From Marinifilum_A sediminis (GTDB lineage: Bacteria; Bacteroidota; Bacteroidia; Bacteroidales; Marinifilaceae), in assembly GCA_947496465.1 (NCBI GenBank), contig CANMCX010000002.1:1-64000 (forward strand): a stretch of DNA of 64,000 nucleotides, given 5' to 3'. The notes below the pieces were generated by a model that saw only the letters and a list, made by a program, of their open reading frames with translations, had not been told where the DNA came from and did not search any database. Of this stretch, positions 35,782 to 45,782 are shown piece by piece (position 1 is the stretch's first letter; every line of letters starts with the position of its first letter). The translations under genes and the position numbers were made by a program.

Positions 35782-36117
35782 CTAATTCAGGCTGTAGTCA
35801 ATTTTTAATTCACCAAGCGAAACAATGCTCTTATTCAAATTGGAAATGCATAGACGCTTTAAATCCTCCAATTCGCCTGGATGAAGCATGAAGTTGCATC
35901 CGCCACCTCCAATGGGAATCACAATCTTTCGTTGATATGGTGAATGAGCATTTTGCTGTAGTGCTGCATCAATACTTATCTCATGGATGTAATCGGCAAA
36001 CTGAAGGTATTTCTCTTCTGTCGTAAAGTTGATGTTCATATTGTTGAATTCCATATGAATGGACTGGCAGGAATCGCAACGAAACAAGGAGCCATTTGAG
36101 GTTCTATTGTAAATCAT
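35782..36117 (-). CDS. Small zinc-ribbon-like protein, DUF6686-type
   Basis: A 111-residue protein. FRCDSCQSIHMEFNN near the N-terminus has a CxxC plus His and resembles DUF6686-type Bacteroidota proteins, as does the central KIVIPIGGG strand. The family function is unknown. It is on the same strand as the 122-residue gene, 78 bp upstream of it. Confidence 0.55.
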   Translation of the reverse strand: MIYNRTSNGSLFRCDSCQSIHMEFNNMNINFTTEEKYLQFADYIHEISIDAALQQNAHSPYQRKIVIPIGGGGCNFMLHPGELEDLKRLCISNLNKSIVSLGELKIDYSLN

Positions 36118-36208
36118 ATTCTTAACTTATTTAGAATGATTACACAAAACTAATTGTATTCTATTCGAGAGGCAATACCAAGATGTGGGGATTTTTGTAT
36201 CAAAGACA

Positions 36209-36700
36209 AGCGGCAAGTGGCAAGTGGCAAGCTTCAAGTTCCAAGTAACAAGCTCCAAGTAACAAGCTCCAAGTGGCAAGTGGCAAGTGGCAAGCTTCAA
36301 GTAATAAGCTTCTGGAAAAAAGTGAAAAGTTCAAAGGAGAAAGGGATAAGGAGAAAGTGTAAAGTTCAAAGGAGAAAGTATAAAGGAGAAAAGTAAAAGG
36401 TCAAAGGAGAAAGTATAAAGGAGAAAGTATAAAGGAGAAAGTGAAAGGAGAAAGTGTAAAGTTCAAAGGAGAAAGGCAAAAGCTTTAAGGATAAAGAAAG
36501 TTGAATAATAATGAGCTGTTAGATCTTGCTTTTCAAGATTTCAAACACCAAATCTCAAATTCAAGAAAAAGTAAAAGGGGAAAGTTCAAGGGAGAAAGGG
36601 ATAAGGAGAAAGGAGAAAGTAAAAAGGAGAAAGGTTAAAGAAAATGGGAGAAAGGCGAAAAGTAAAAGTTCAAAGGAAAAAGCTTTATAGAGAAAAGTGT
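36209..36700. repeat. Degenerate tandem repeats, purine-rich spacer
   Basis: Two adjoining low-complexity tracts. About 36209-36310 consists of degenerate copies of CAAGTGGCAAG/CAAGCTTCAAG/CAAGTAACAAG. From 36320 to about 36700 it becomes GGAGAAAG(T)/AAAGTTCAAAGG units, almost purely purine on the plus strand. Any ORF here is a by-product of the repeats. The tract fills the gap between the DUF6686-like gene and the mnmE promoter. Confidence 0.8.
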
Positions 36701-36748
36701 TGGAATTATTAATTTATCATTCTTCATTTCTAATTCACAAATCTCGCT

Positions 36749-36756
36749 TATCTTTG
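36749..36756 (+). promoter_or_regulatory. mnmE promoter -7 box
   Basis: TATCTTTG matches TAnnTTTG, 58 bases ahead of the ATG. A TTTC 18 bases upstream is a weak -33 candidate. Confidence 0.55.
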
Positions 36757-36814
36757 TAGATTCAAATTCGGAAGAAGGATCTATCCTCTGCTTCTTATTA
36801 ATATCACATTGTTT

Positions 36815-38212
36815 ATGATTGATCAATCTACTATATGTGCAATCTCAACTGCTCCCGGTAATGGGGCGATTGCAATTGTGCGCCTCTCAGGAGAAAATGC
36901 TATATCTATTTGCGAAAAGGTATTTCATCCGGTTAAGACAAAAAACCTAAACGAACAAAAAGCCAATACAGTGCACTTTGGTACCATTCAGGATGGTGAT
37001 GAAATTATCGATGAAGTGTTGGTTAGCCTGTTTAAGGCACCTCACTCCTACACTGGTGAAAACAGTATAGAGGTTGCCTGTCATGGTGCGCCATTTATTC
37101 AGCATCGAATTTTACAGGTCTTGATTAAGAATGGTGCTCGTACTGCAAATCCTGGAGAATTTACTCAAAGAGCTTTCTTAAATGGTAAAATGGACCTATC
37201 GCAAGCCGAAGCTGTGGCCGATTTGATTGCCTCTAATTCTGCGGCTGCTCACAAAGTAGCCTTGCAACAAATGAGAGGTGGATTCTCCAGCGAAATTGCC
37301 AATTTACGTGGACGATTACTCAATTTCATCTCTTTGGTTGAATTGGAATTGGATTTTGGTGAGGAAGATGTAGAATTTGCCGATCGTACCCAATTGAACA
37401 ATCTGGTGAATGAAATCAAATCCTTAATCGAGAAATTGGTAAACTCTTTCGAATTGGGGAATGTGATTAAAAATGGAGTTCCGGTTGCCATTGTTGGAAA
37501 TACCAATGTTGGAAAATCGACTCTTTTGAATGCCCTTCTAAACGAAGACAGAGCCATCGTTTCTGATATTGAGGGAACCACCCGAGATGTGATTGAGGAT
37601 ACCATTAACCTTGGAGGAATCACCTTCCGATTTATCGATACGGCAGGTATACGAACCACTCAGGATAGAATCGAAAGTATGGGTATTGAACGTACTTATA
37701 GCAAGATGAAGCAGGCACAAATTGTAATGCTTTTGGTAGATGCCGACAAAGATATTGATAAGGTAAACGAATCGATTGCTGCGGTTAACAGAACCATAGA
37801 CCGTGATACTCAGCACCTTGTGATTTGTATCAATAAGATCGATCTGATTGAAAACCCTCAAGAAATTGCAAAAAGACTTGTAGGACTGGAAGTGGAAGAT
37901 AAAATCTTGTTTATCTCTGCCAAGCAAAAACAAAATATTGATGCCCTAACCAATGAATTGCTAAAATCGGTGAACATGGGTAAGGTAAACGAACAGGATG
38001 TAATTGTTACCAACATCCGCCATTTTGAAGCTCTTAAAAATGCCTTAGGAAGCATAGAGAGAGTCTCAAATGGATTGGAAAGCCAAATTCCTACCGATTT
38101 CCTTGCTCAGGACATTCGCGAATGCCTGCACTTCCTTGGTGAGATCACTGGTGATATTAGCACTGACGAAGTCTTAGGGAACATCTTTAAGAACTTTTGT
38201 ATCGGGAAGTAA
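36815..38212 (+). CDS. mnmE: tRNA modification GTPase MnmE
   Basis: A GTPase that, with MnmG, places the cmnm5 group on wobble uridine of certain tRNAs. From the ATG at 36815 it has 465 residues (a TTG at 36809 is in frame but less likely). The folate-binding N-domain is followed by a helical domain interrupted by the G domain: GNTNVGKSTL near residue 226, GTTRDV, DTAGIR and NKID. The conserved C-terminal CIGK motif is intact. The last 18 bases, including the stop, are the direct repeat that reappears at 45783-45800, so the gene end serves as an attachment site without loss of coding sequence. Confidence 0.97.
   Translation: MIDQSTICAISTAPGNGAIAIVRLSGENAISICEKVFHPVKTKNLNEQKANTVHFGTIQDGDEIIDEVLVSLFKAPHSYTGENSIEVACHGAPFIQHRILQVLIKNGARTANPGEFTQRAFLNGKMDLSQAEAVADLIASNSAAAHKVALQQMRGGFSSEIANLRGRLLNFISLVELELDFGEEDVEFADRTQLNNLVNEIKSLIEKLVNSFELGNVIKNGVPVAIVGNTNVGKSTLLNALLNEDRAIVSDIEGTTRDVIEDTINLGGITFRFIDTAGIRTTQDRIESMGIERTYSKMKQAQIVMLLVDADKDIDKVNESIAAVNRTIDRDTQHLVICINKIDLIENPQEIAKRLVGLEVEDKILFISAKQKQNIDALTNELLKSVNMGKVNEQDVIVTNIRHFEALKNALGSIERVSNGLESQIPTDFLAQDIRECLHFLGEITGDISTDEVLGNIFKNFCIGK
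38195..38212. repeat. attL-like direct repeat in the mnmE 3' end (DR1)
   Basis: TTTTGTATCGGGAAGTAA, the final 18 bases of mnmE. An exact copy lies at 45783-45800, a 17-base copy at 45376-45392 and a decayed copy at 39035-39053. The SGI1-family attB at the mnmE (trmE/thdF) 3' end has nearly the same sequence. Confidence 0.85.
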
Positions 38213-39034
38213 GCCATATATTATTCAGATAAAGAGACTGTTACACTTTCGAGAATGGAAAATAACAAATTAATAATTAACTATCATCCAACCTTTAACT
38301 TACTGATAATATACCTCTTACGATTGCGTTAATTTTTTATTAAAATAAATTACACACAATTTCAGCAACGATTAGTATCTTATTTAGACACTAATTTTTC
38401 AAAATGAATATGTAAAGACATCAAATCAAACTGAAATATAATTAGCCATATTTTTAAATTAAAAAGAGACAAGAAGCAATTAGATCGCTTTGTTGAAAAT
38501 ACACTCTTTGCATATGTATGTCATCATGCGATTTGGCATTTCCAACATGACCATTACAGATTAAATGCAATTCACCTTCAACTTAAGAAGCAACTGCGGT
38601 AAGAACAGGTTAGTTTCGTAATGGGCAAAAGTGTGTTTAACGTCAGTAAAAAGTGAAGTTTTTTAATAACAGATATTCCTTCAAAATTAATTTATTCAAT
38701 TTAATTCTCAGAAGTTAATCCAATAGCTATAATTTACAATACAATTTCACTAATAGTGGTAATTTCAAATTAACCATCACACATGAATAAATTTTACATA
38801 AATAGATTAACTATGTCTTTACTACATAAAATTTTGGTCTTATAATTGTTCATCAATTGATAAATTTCGAATAAATTTGATAAAGGGATTTAGTAATTCA
38901 GAAGTGCCAATAAATCATTTTGAAGTACAACTAATAAAATCGCAACAAAGCACTACTGCACTGCTACATACGCCACCTTCCAGAACTTATTCACTACTCA
39001 ATCACCACAACAAATTCATTGATCTTTTGTTAAA
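38213..39034. other. Non-coding island end module A
   Basis: No convincing gene. It begins with GATAAAGA...GTTACACTTTC exactly 15 bases after DR1, the same spacing as after DR2 at 45392. It ends with about 190 bases (about 38850-39034) that align to 45590-45782, finishing TTCATTGATCTTTTGTTAAA before the decayed repeat at 39035. The module thus looks like the two ends of an integrated element with little or nothing left between them. Confidence 0.6.
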
Positions 39035-39291
39035 TTTTATATCGAGAAAATGATAAGAATTTCCATTGGTGTTTATTAATATTAGTAAGAACTCAATTAT
39101 GGTCAGACCAGGTAATATTTTTGAAAGGAAAGTACTGCAAATACATTAATACTTTATTCAGAAGAAGTAAAGTATCCAAAAATGAAAGTACACGAAAAGA
39201 ATTCATTCAAATATTGAATTATTTCGATTTGGATTTAGCTTTATCACAAGTTCAGGAATTTCAACTCAACTCTATATACAACTCATTTTAA
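39034..39291 (+). pseudogene. 5'-truncated ORF starting at the decayed att site
   Basis: An open frame of 85 codons without a start codon, beginning inside the decayed direct repeat (39035-39053) and ending at TAA 39291. The C-terminal part (RRSKVSKNESTRKEFIQIL, then NYFDLDLALSQVQEFQL) has protein-like composition. It reads as the 3' end of a gene cut at the recombination point. I do not recognise the family, and chance is possible. Confidence 0.35.
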
Positions 39292-39446
39292 AACAATTAA
39301 TCCAATCTTGATATTATTAAGGGTATGAGGATCAACTTCAATCCCATACCCTTAAAAAATATGAATCTTGTACGTTGCTAGATGCCATGTCTCTTCTAGT
39401 TGTCACAACTTGAATATTTTCTTACACCTAATTACCAATATCCTCT

Positions 39447-39660
39447 TCAATAATTAACCTGATAACCAGATCTTCAGCTTCTTCTGCAACTTCTTCCTCT
39501 TCCACTATTGGCTCTTCGTCCTTTTACTTTCACCACAACGTGGAATGGGCAGAGGTAGAAATCATCTTTTCTCGTAGTTTTACCAGAAGACCATCCTACG
39601 GCAAAAATACTACTTCAGTCCATTCTGATATTTTATATTCATTTTCCAAAAGAACCTAGT
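39447..39660 (-). pseudogene. Frameshifted gene remnant with acidic tail
   Basis: On the minus strand, coding-like stretches in different frames line up: NEYKISEWTEVVFLP, then GWSSGKTTRKDDFYLCPFH, then KDEEPIVEEEEVAEEAED followed by LVIRLIIEEDIGN and a stop. Joining them needs two frameshifts. The composition looks like a decayed small gene; it could be coincidence. Confidence 0.3.
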
Positions 39661-39664
39661 GTAA

Positions 39665-39922
39665 ATGGAAGAAGATCAGAATTACCTGAGAATTTTTCAG
39701 CTGAGTGTACAGGGAAAAATCAGACTCATCATTCCAAACCAAAAAGTTGAACTCTCTCCCATCATCACTGAGCTAAGCAATCAAATCACAAGACTGGAAT
39801 CCAGACTTATCAGTAATGATACAGACAAAAGGATAACCAGAGAAAAGCTTAGGGGAAGAGTTGAGGGATTAAAGGCGGCGATATTTGAGATAAAAGACTA
39901 TTTGAAATCCAAACACCTCTAA
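39665..39922 (+). CDS. Small coiled-coil hypothetical protein
   Basis: An 85-residue polar helical protein. The middle (about residues 35-75) has heptad-like spacing of hydrophobics and many Arg/Lys/Glu. It has no signal peptide and no family recognised. It lies inside the mnmE island, convergent with the large NTPase gene, and divergent from the frameshifted remnant. Whether it is expressed is uncertain. Confidence 0.35.
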   Translation: MEEDQNYLRIFQLSVQGKIRLIIPNQKVELSPIITELSNQITRLESRLISNDTDKRITREKLRGRVEGLKAAIFEIKDYLKSKHL

Positions 39923-40122
39923 TATTCAAAAATTAATAATCTGATCAATACGGAATTTAACTTTAGTAAACAAACCTACTTAGTTGCTATTTATCATCCA
40001 AAGCTTGGGCATGATGTAAAGAAACTATTAAAATTCTATATGGATTGCAGTCATAATTTTCTTTTATCTATAGACATACAAAATATAGTCATCTATTTTT
40101 ACTAATTAATTTAATATAAATA

Positions 40123-43100
40123 TTAATAATTTTCTAAATCATAAATTCTGGTATTCTCAAAACGCACTTTCAACTTATCAATTCTTTTTCTAACCTGTTT
40201 ATCCTCTATCATATGCCTTTCCAAAGCTGCATTAAACAAATATATTTCATCATTAAAATCAGAATCCAAATAATACATATTCTCATTAAAAGCTTTGTAG
40301 CTTTTCCCTTCGTAATGGGTTTCAATTGATTTAAAATATTCCTTTATGGCCATTTCTGTTTGATAGTTTTCTTTTACAAATGGAATATTATCAGATCCTA
40401 TATATTCATTTAACTTATCATTAATATTTTGTGATGAAGATTCAAGTTTTGAATCTAATAGTAATTGAATTTTACCAAATATTGATTCTTGTTTTTGTGA
40501 TTCTTGTTTTTGTGATTCTTTATGACTTTTAGTGATTCCTATCCTATCTTCATACTTCTGCATTGCTTTAGTTTTATTATCGAAATCATTAACTAGTAAG
40601 CGCTGCCATAATGTACTGCTCTCCATCTCACTCTCAACCCTTTTCCATATAGTACCTTTCTGGTCATCTGCAAGTTCACTCCATTTTTTACTTCCTATCT
40701 TTTCTTCTTCAAGTTCCTCTTTAAATTTCATTTGAGCCATTTCTACAAGTTCCAGAGAATACTTGTAAATTTCCAAAACATAAGCCCAATAGGCAAGCTT
40801 TTCATGGATTGAGCCCTTCAGGAAGTGATTCAAATGATAGTTGACACCATACAGATTAATTTTATTAATTATCTCAACTAAACAAAAAATTGAATCATAA
40901 ATGCAGAATTCAAAAGTAGATTGATCTTTGAATTCCTTGGAATATGCATCAAATAATTGTCCAAGAAAAACCTCATTTGAATCTGGCTTATCGTACTTTT
41001 GGGGATTCATATTAATTTTTTCCAACAGGGTATAATTGAATTTGCTATTATAACGCAAAGCAATAATTTTATTTACGATATTGCTAGGTTGTATATATCT
41101 ATTCTTTACCAAAACATCTTTCATCTTATCCACCTCTAATGACTTCAATTTGAACTCATTAAACAAATACATGATTTCAGATAGATCTTCATTAATACCT
41201 ATATTTTTAAGGTTTATATCTTTCCAATAAGTATCTGGATCCTTAAGATACTGACCTTTCAACTTGTTTATTTCATTAACATGAATAAATGAGTATTTTG
41301 AATACACATCCTTAATTGTAGGTCTAATTATGAGATCCTTAAACTGTTCTAGCCAGTCTGTATTTTCAACCTTAATTCCCAACAACAAGCGTAAGATTTT
41401 AACTTTCTGGAAGATAGAATCTTTATGGTTCCCACTACTTTTATGCAGTACCGATGAGATATAGTATAACATCAATACATTTTGGAGCCTATTGTCTTCA
41501 ACAATTGTATTATCACTCCCATGGTTATCAAAACTTTTAACCAAACTCAAAAATTTATTAATCGAATCGGTTATTATATTCTTATCAATACCTCGAATAC
41601 AACTGAACATTGTGTTTCCAAGAGATGAGCATGAATGAGCAAGTAATTCTGTCGCCTCATTTCTATTCTTATATGGTTCATTAGAGGCAATTAATATCAG
41701 ATTATTTATAAGCGAAATAATTGAATTATCTTGTTTTACGAACTCAAATTCATGCTTGAGTAGATTTATTATTGAATAGGAATAAAAGGAACATGCAATT
41801 CCATTACTTTCACACTTTTTACAAATAGGTTGTACCTTATCAGTTCCAAGTTCTAGGTTTTCAATACTTATATTCGAATTTTTATAAAATAAAAGATGCC
41901 CTATTCTCAATGAAATATCACTATATATTAAGGATTTACCTTTAAATACAGAGGTTCTGTGGGCAAAGTGAAATTCACTCAAAAGTCGGTGGATATCAGA
42001 TTGTGTTACTCCCTTAAATGAATTTTTTTCAATGGCATAAAACCTTGCTAATAATGGTTGATATAGAAGTTTAATATTTTCAAAAGCTGAAACATTATTT
42101 AACACATCCAACTTCTCCTTACTTAAGAATTCAAAGAATTGCTTTCCAAAATCATTTGCTTCAAATTTTGCCTCTTCATTAGGGTCATATTCCCTGGGCT
42201 CAAAACTATCATTACAAATACTACCGTCATTACCTGAACAAGCGGTAACATACAAACGAGAGTTTTTTCTACGTAAGCTTAATCCAAACCTATTTAAATC
42301 AACATCTCTAAATGAAAGCATTCTTGTTACCAACTCACTATAGGTCAATAAAGCTGCAGAAAATGTTTTTCGTTTTTCATAAACCAAACCTAATTTTAGC
42401 ATATTTCGAACCAATATCAGCAAATGATTGATTCTAAAATCTTCCTCACTAATCGATCGTAATTGTTGGATTCCTTCCAAATATTCTGTAATCGAATTTG
42501 TATAATTTTCTTCGTAATAATACAAATCAGCCAATATTAAGTGAATTGTAGCTAATGAATGAATATACTGCGAATCATTTTTGGATGTTCCATCGCTTGA
42601 ATAGTTATCTCTAATATGCTTTAACTGTTCCTGAAAATAGGATTTTATGGGATAAGCTTCATCATAGGAAAATGTAAAAACAGAAGAGTCACTATCAGAA
42701 ATTCGTGACAGATAGGAAATCTCGTTTGAAATGGAATTGTAAAATTTAAAATTGTATAAACCACTAATATTACTTTGAAGATGAATATCAGAAATAAAAT
42801 CGATTAGTTTTGAAGTAAAACTTCTTAGTTCCGGAGTTTTATGAATATCCAGCAACTCTGGAGAATTTTCAAGATTCCTCCAGGAAAATCCAAATCTATG
42901 ATATTTAAAGATATGATTGGTTAAAAAAGATATGGACATTAATAACTTGTCCCCCAATTCGCGTATATTGTTATTTATAAAAATATTAATTGGTGAGATT
43001 AAATAATGATATAGCCCAATTATATATTGATCTTTTTCGTTTAATACAAGATAGCAAGAGTTTCGCTCTTCCCGTTTAACTATTATGTCTTTATCTGTTA

Positions 43101-45291
43101 ACTCCCTTTGATTCATTTGCTGTACATACTTCTCATGTAATAGCGATAATCTTTTCGGCACACCACTGCTCTTATGAGTTAAATAGACAATAAAATGTCT
43201 TAATACTGTTATAATTCTTTCTATTTCATTTTTAATTTTAATTTCTTCCTCACCGAGTTTTATAGTTCCATTTTCAGCTTCTTTTTTATTTTGGCTATCG
43301 TAATATGATTCAAGATATCGTCTATATTCTTTTAAGTTTTTACCCTTAAATCTTGAATCATCAGGAATTAAAAAATTACATATGTACTCTTCAATGCCAT
43401 AGGTTATATCCTTTTTCTCATTATCCGACAAGAAACTTTCAACATATATAATTTTATTAAATAAACTGCTTATCAATGAATCACGGTCCGATTCATCGGA
43501 AAGTGCCGAATCATACATTTCTTTTCCCGCAATAAAGATAAATTTTGAATTAGCCGATGTAAAGAAGAATTTCATTCTCTTAAGCAACTTAAATACTGTT
43601 TGTTGTCTTTCCCTGTTTTTCGATGGAGAAATATGATAAAATGGTAATTCCTGTTCAACATTATCGTTTTCGATTTTATCCAATTCATCAAAAATAAAGA
43701 CAAATTCAGGCCTGTTAAATATTCGGGGAATTGAATGAATTTCTTCCAAAATTAAAATCAATCTTCGCTCAATATCCCTTATGTCTGCTTTTCCTGCATT
43801 TATTTCTTTGCGAACTCCAATATCCAAATTTTTACTTTTAAACTTCCTGGAATACTCTTCTTTAATTGCAGCATCAATATTTTCATTTAACTTTTTAAGT
43901 TTTTTGATAATTTTCCCAGGTTTTGAAAAAGGTGAAATGGTCCTTAATATCAATAATACTAGGATGAAACATACTAAAAAATAAGAAACAAATATATAAT
44001 CGAGTGTATTTGGTATAATGGAACCTAATCTCACATATTTGAAAAATCCTTCGTTAGAGCCAGGAGTAATCGAAGCTCGAATTTTATCATAGTTCATTTG
44101 AACAATGATATCGGCACTATTTATCAACTTGCAAAAACTACTTTTTGTAGTATCTGCAAAATTCGATTTTAGATCTAGTTGGTCATAATTGATACCATTT
44201 GGATATTTTCCAGAAGGAATCCAATGGCTATAGGACGAGTTCTCTTTAAAGTTTGTAAATACTTCATTTATTTGTTTATTACAATAAGTATTTACAGTTA
44301 AGCAATACAAAGCAAATATGCCTATAACTTTTGCGACGATGTTGATAGACATTTTATTTTTACCTGTACTAACTTTTTCATAAACAGAATTAGAAACAAG
44401 TTTAAATGCCTGAAATTCATCTATATCTCTATCACTAAAATTTATTTTAATATATACTGCATTACCATAATTAAAGAAAGATATAGGAACCTTTAATACA
44501 GTGTAAATTGCATCTTTGATTTTTTTTAATATACCATAGTTTTTCTTTTTTTTTACAGAACCCTGATGTTCCCATTCAAATATTCTATCTATTATTTTGT
44601 TGTAATTATCAATGCAGTATTCCATGCAGAGAAATACTAAACATATAACCATATAGATCCAATTAAAGCTAAACCATGATACTCCAAACCAAAAATAACA
44701 TAAACCAAATATTACGATTAATTCCACCAGCAACGCATATTTTAAGTATTTGCGATTAGGCAAATATTTAAATTCAGGGAGCAGAAGATTTTTGAGTTCA
44801 TTTAAATAACCTTTGTATTTTTCAAGTGAGTAGATTTTATTTTTTTGATGGCCCGAATGAACCTTCGAAAATATAAGTAGAATTAGATAAAGAATTCCTG
44901 AATAAAATAGAATATACTTAATCCAAGATGGTATAATAATAATTTCGTGAATAATTTGAGATATTGCACTGATTGAAAAAGTTAACAGGGCCACCAAAGT
45001 AAACCAGCTTAAATAGTGTTTGAAATTTACACTATTCTTTATTTCGTCAATAGTTTTATTAACGAAACTGGTTTTACCCATTCCTCTGTAACCCGTTATT
45101 AAATAAACTCCTTTATTTGAGATATTATTTTCTAAAATAGTTTTTAACTGAAGCTTAATTTTTTTGCGACCAATGAAACTTTTATTTCTGTCTCCCTTCT
45201 CTGTAGGGCCATGAAAGAAGCTAAAATTTGGCATTGCCAATATTATTTTTTTTGCCTTGGAAGAGTGATCTTCAATATTTGGATGTTTCAT
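40123..45291 (-). CDS. Giant membrane P-loop NTPase, island cargo
   Basis: A 1722-residue protein. It opens with FIGRKKIKLQLKTIL, the usual lead-in of AAA/STAND-like NTPases, then Walker A GYRGMGKTS near residue 68. The Walker B strand (FVFIFDELDK) does not appear until about residue 532. Between them are hydrophobic helices at about 92-150, 180-235, 318-340 and 432-456. Membrane segments inside the P-loop domain are a known feature of KAP NTPases, but this layout is extreme. A sensor-like strand (FIFIAGKEMYD) follows. Residues 700-1722 are a long helical, perhaps TPR-like, region with a small Cys cluster (CKKCESNGIAC) near residue 1140. It is the only large gene of the mnmE island, so a defence or conflict role is likely but unproven. 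Confidence 0.75.
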   Translation of the reverse strand: MKHPNIEDHSSKAKKIILAMPNFSFFHGPTEKGDRNKSFIGRKKIKLQLKTILENNISNKGVYLITGYRGMGKTSFVNKTIDEIKNSVNFKHYLSWFTLVALLTFSISAISQIIHEIIIIPSWIKYILFYSGILYLILLIFSKVHSGHQKNKIYSLEKYKGYLNELKNLLLPEFKYLPNRKYLKYALLVELIVIFGLCYFWFGVSWFSFNWIYMVICLVFLCMEYCIDNYNKIIDRIFEWEHQGSVKKKKNYGILKKIKDAIYTVLKVPISFFNYGNAVYIKINFSDRDIDEFQAFKLVSNSVYEKVSTGKNKMSINIVAKVIGIFALYCLTVNTYCNKQINEVFTNFKENSSYSHWIPSGKYPNGINYDQLDLKSNFADTTKSSFCKLINSADIIVQMNYDKIRASITPGSNEGFFKYVRLGSIIPNTLDYIFVSYFLVCFILVLLILRTISPFSKPGKIIKKLKKLNENIDAAIKEEYSRKFKSKNLDIGVRKEINAGKADIRDIERRLILILEEIHSIPRIFNRPEFVFIFDELDKIENDNVEQELPFYHISPSKNRERQQTVFKLLKRMKFFFTSANSKFIFIAGKEMYDSALSDESDRDSLISSLFNKIIYVESFLSDNEKKDITYGIEEYICNFLIPDDSRFKGKNLKEYRRYLESYYDSQNKKEAENGTIKLGEEEIKIKNEIERIITVLRHFIVYLTHKSSGVPKRLSLLHEKYVQQMNQRELTDKDIIVKREERNSCYLVLNEKDQYIIGLYHYLISPINIFINNNIRELGDKLLMSISFLTNHIFKYHRFGFSWRNLENSPELLDIHKTPELRSFTSKLIDFISDIHLQSNISGLYNFKFYNSISNEISYLSRISDSDSSVFTFSYDEAYPIKSYFQEQLKHIRDNYSSDGTSKNDSQYIHSLATIHLILADLYYYEENYTNSITEYLEGIQQLRSISEEDFRINHLLILVRNMLKLGLVYEKRKTFSAALLTYSELVTRMLSFRDVDLNRFGLSLRRKNSRLYVTACSGNDGSICNDSFEPREYDPNEEAKFEANDFGKQFFEFLSKEKLDVLNNVSAFENIKLLYQPLLARFYAIEKNSFKGVTQSDIHRLLSEFHFAHRTSVFKGKSLIYSDISLRIGHLLFYKNSNISIENLELGTDKVQPICKKCESNGIACSFYSYSIINLLKHEFEFVKQDNSIISLINNLILIASNEPYKNRNEATELLAHSCSSLGNTMFSCIRGIDKNIITDSINKFLSLVKSFDNHGSDNTIVEDNRLQNVLMLYYISSVLHKSSGNHKDSIFQKVKILRLLLGIKVENTDWLEQFKDLIIRPTIKDVYSKYSFIHVNEINKLKGQYLKDPDTYWKDINLKNIGINEDLSEIMYLFNEFKLKSLEVDKMKDVLVKNRYIQPSNIVNKIIALRYNSKFNYTLLEKINMNPQKYDKPDSNEVFLGQLFDAYSKEFKDQSTFEFCIYDSIFCLVEIINKINLYGVNYHLNHFLKGSIHEKLAYWAYVLEIYKYSLELVEMAQMKFKEELEEEKIGSKKWSELADDQKGTIWKRVESEMESSTLWQRLLVNDFDNKTKAMQKYEDRIGITKSHKESQKQESQKQESIFGKIQLLLDSKLESSSQNINDKLNEYIGSDNIPFVKENYQTEMAIKEYFKSIETHYEGKSYKAFNENMYYLDSDFNDEIYLFNAALERHMIEDKQVRKRIDKLKVRFENTRIYDLENY

Positions 45292-45375
45292 AGAATTACT
45301 AGGGCTGAGTTATTTATAAATTAAATATAGTAAAACTATAAATATATCCTTGTATATTATTATACTAATTAGTTA

Positions 45376-45392
45376 TTGTATCGGGAAGTAAG
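45376..45392. repeat. Internal att-like direct repeat (DR2)
   Basis: TTGTATCGGGAAGTAAG, identical over 17 bases to the mnmE end and its next base. It is followed after 15 bases by GATAAAGA...GTTACACTTTC, as at DR1. Confidence 0.8.
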
Positions 45393-45782
45393 TTGTTTCG
45401 AATTTTGATAAAGAAGAAGTTACACTTTCTGTAGTAGAAGTGATCTGGAAACTTTGTAGAATTTCGAAGTAATGATGTGAGAAAGAAATGTAAATTACTT
45501 AGGTAATTATATTAGGCATAATAACTGAATAATTACAAGAGCAGGAAATGGCTTGAACATTTAATACCTACCCAAAATTATAGTTTATAATCAGTATTTC
45601 AATTGATAAATTTTGCTTAAATTTGATACTGGAAATTAGTAATTTTGACAGTACAATAAGTCATTTTGAATCACACCTAAACAATCCACACTAAAGCATT
45701 ACAATACAGCAACATACACTGCTTGTCGAAACTTATTTGTGACTCAACCATCGCAATAAATTCATTGATTTTTTGTTAAATA
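45393..45782. other. Non-coding island end module B
   Basis: About 390 bp between DR2 and DR3 without a gene. Its start matches the start of module A (same motif, same spacing). Its last 190 bases match the end of module A, including ATTCATTGAT and TTTTGTTAAAT. It appears to be a second collapsed element. Confidence 0.6.

Noticed and set aside
36154..36396. 80-codon ORF in the repeat tract upstream of mnmE
   Set aside because: It is a translation of the degenerate CAAGTGGCAAG repeats, without coding character.
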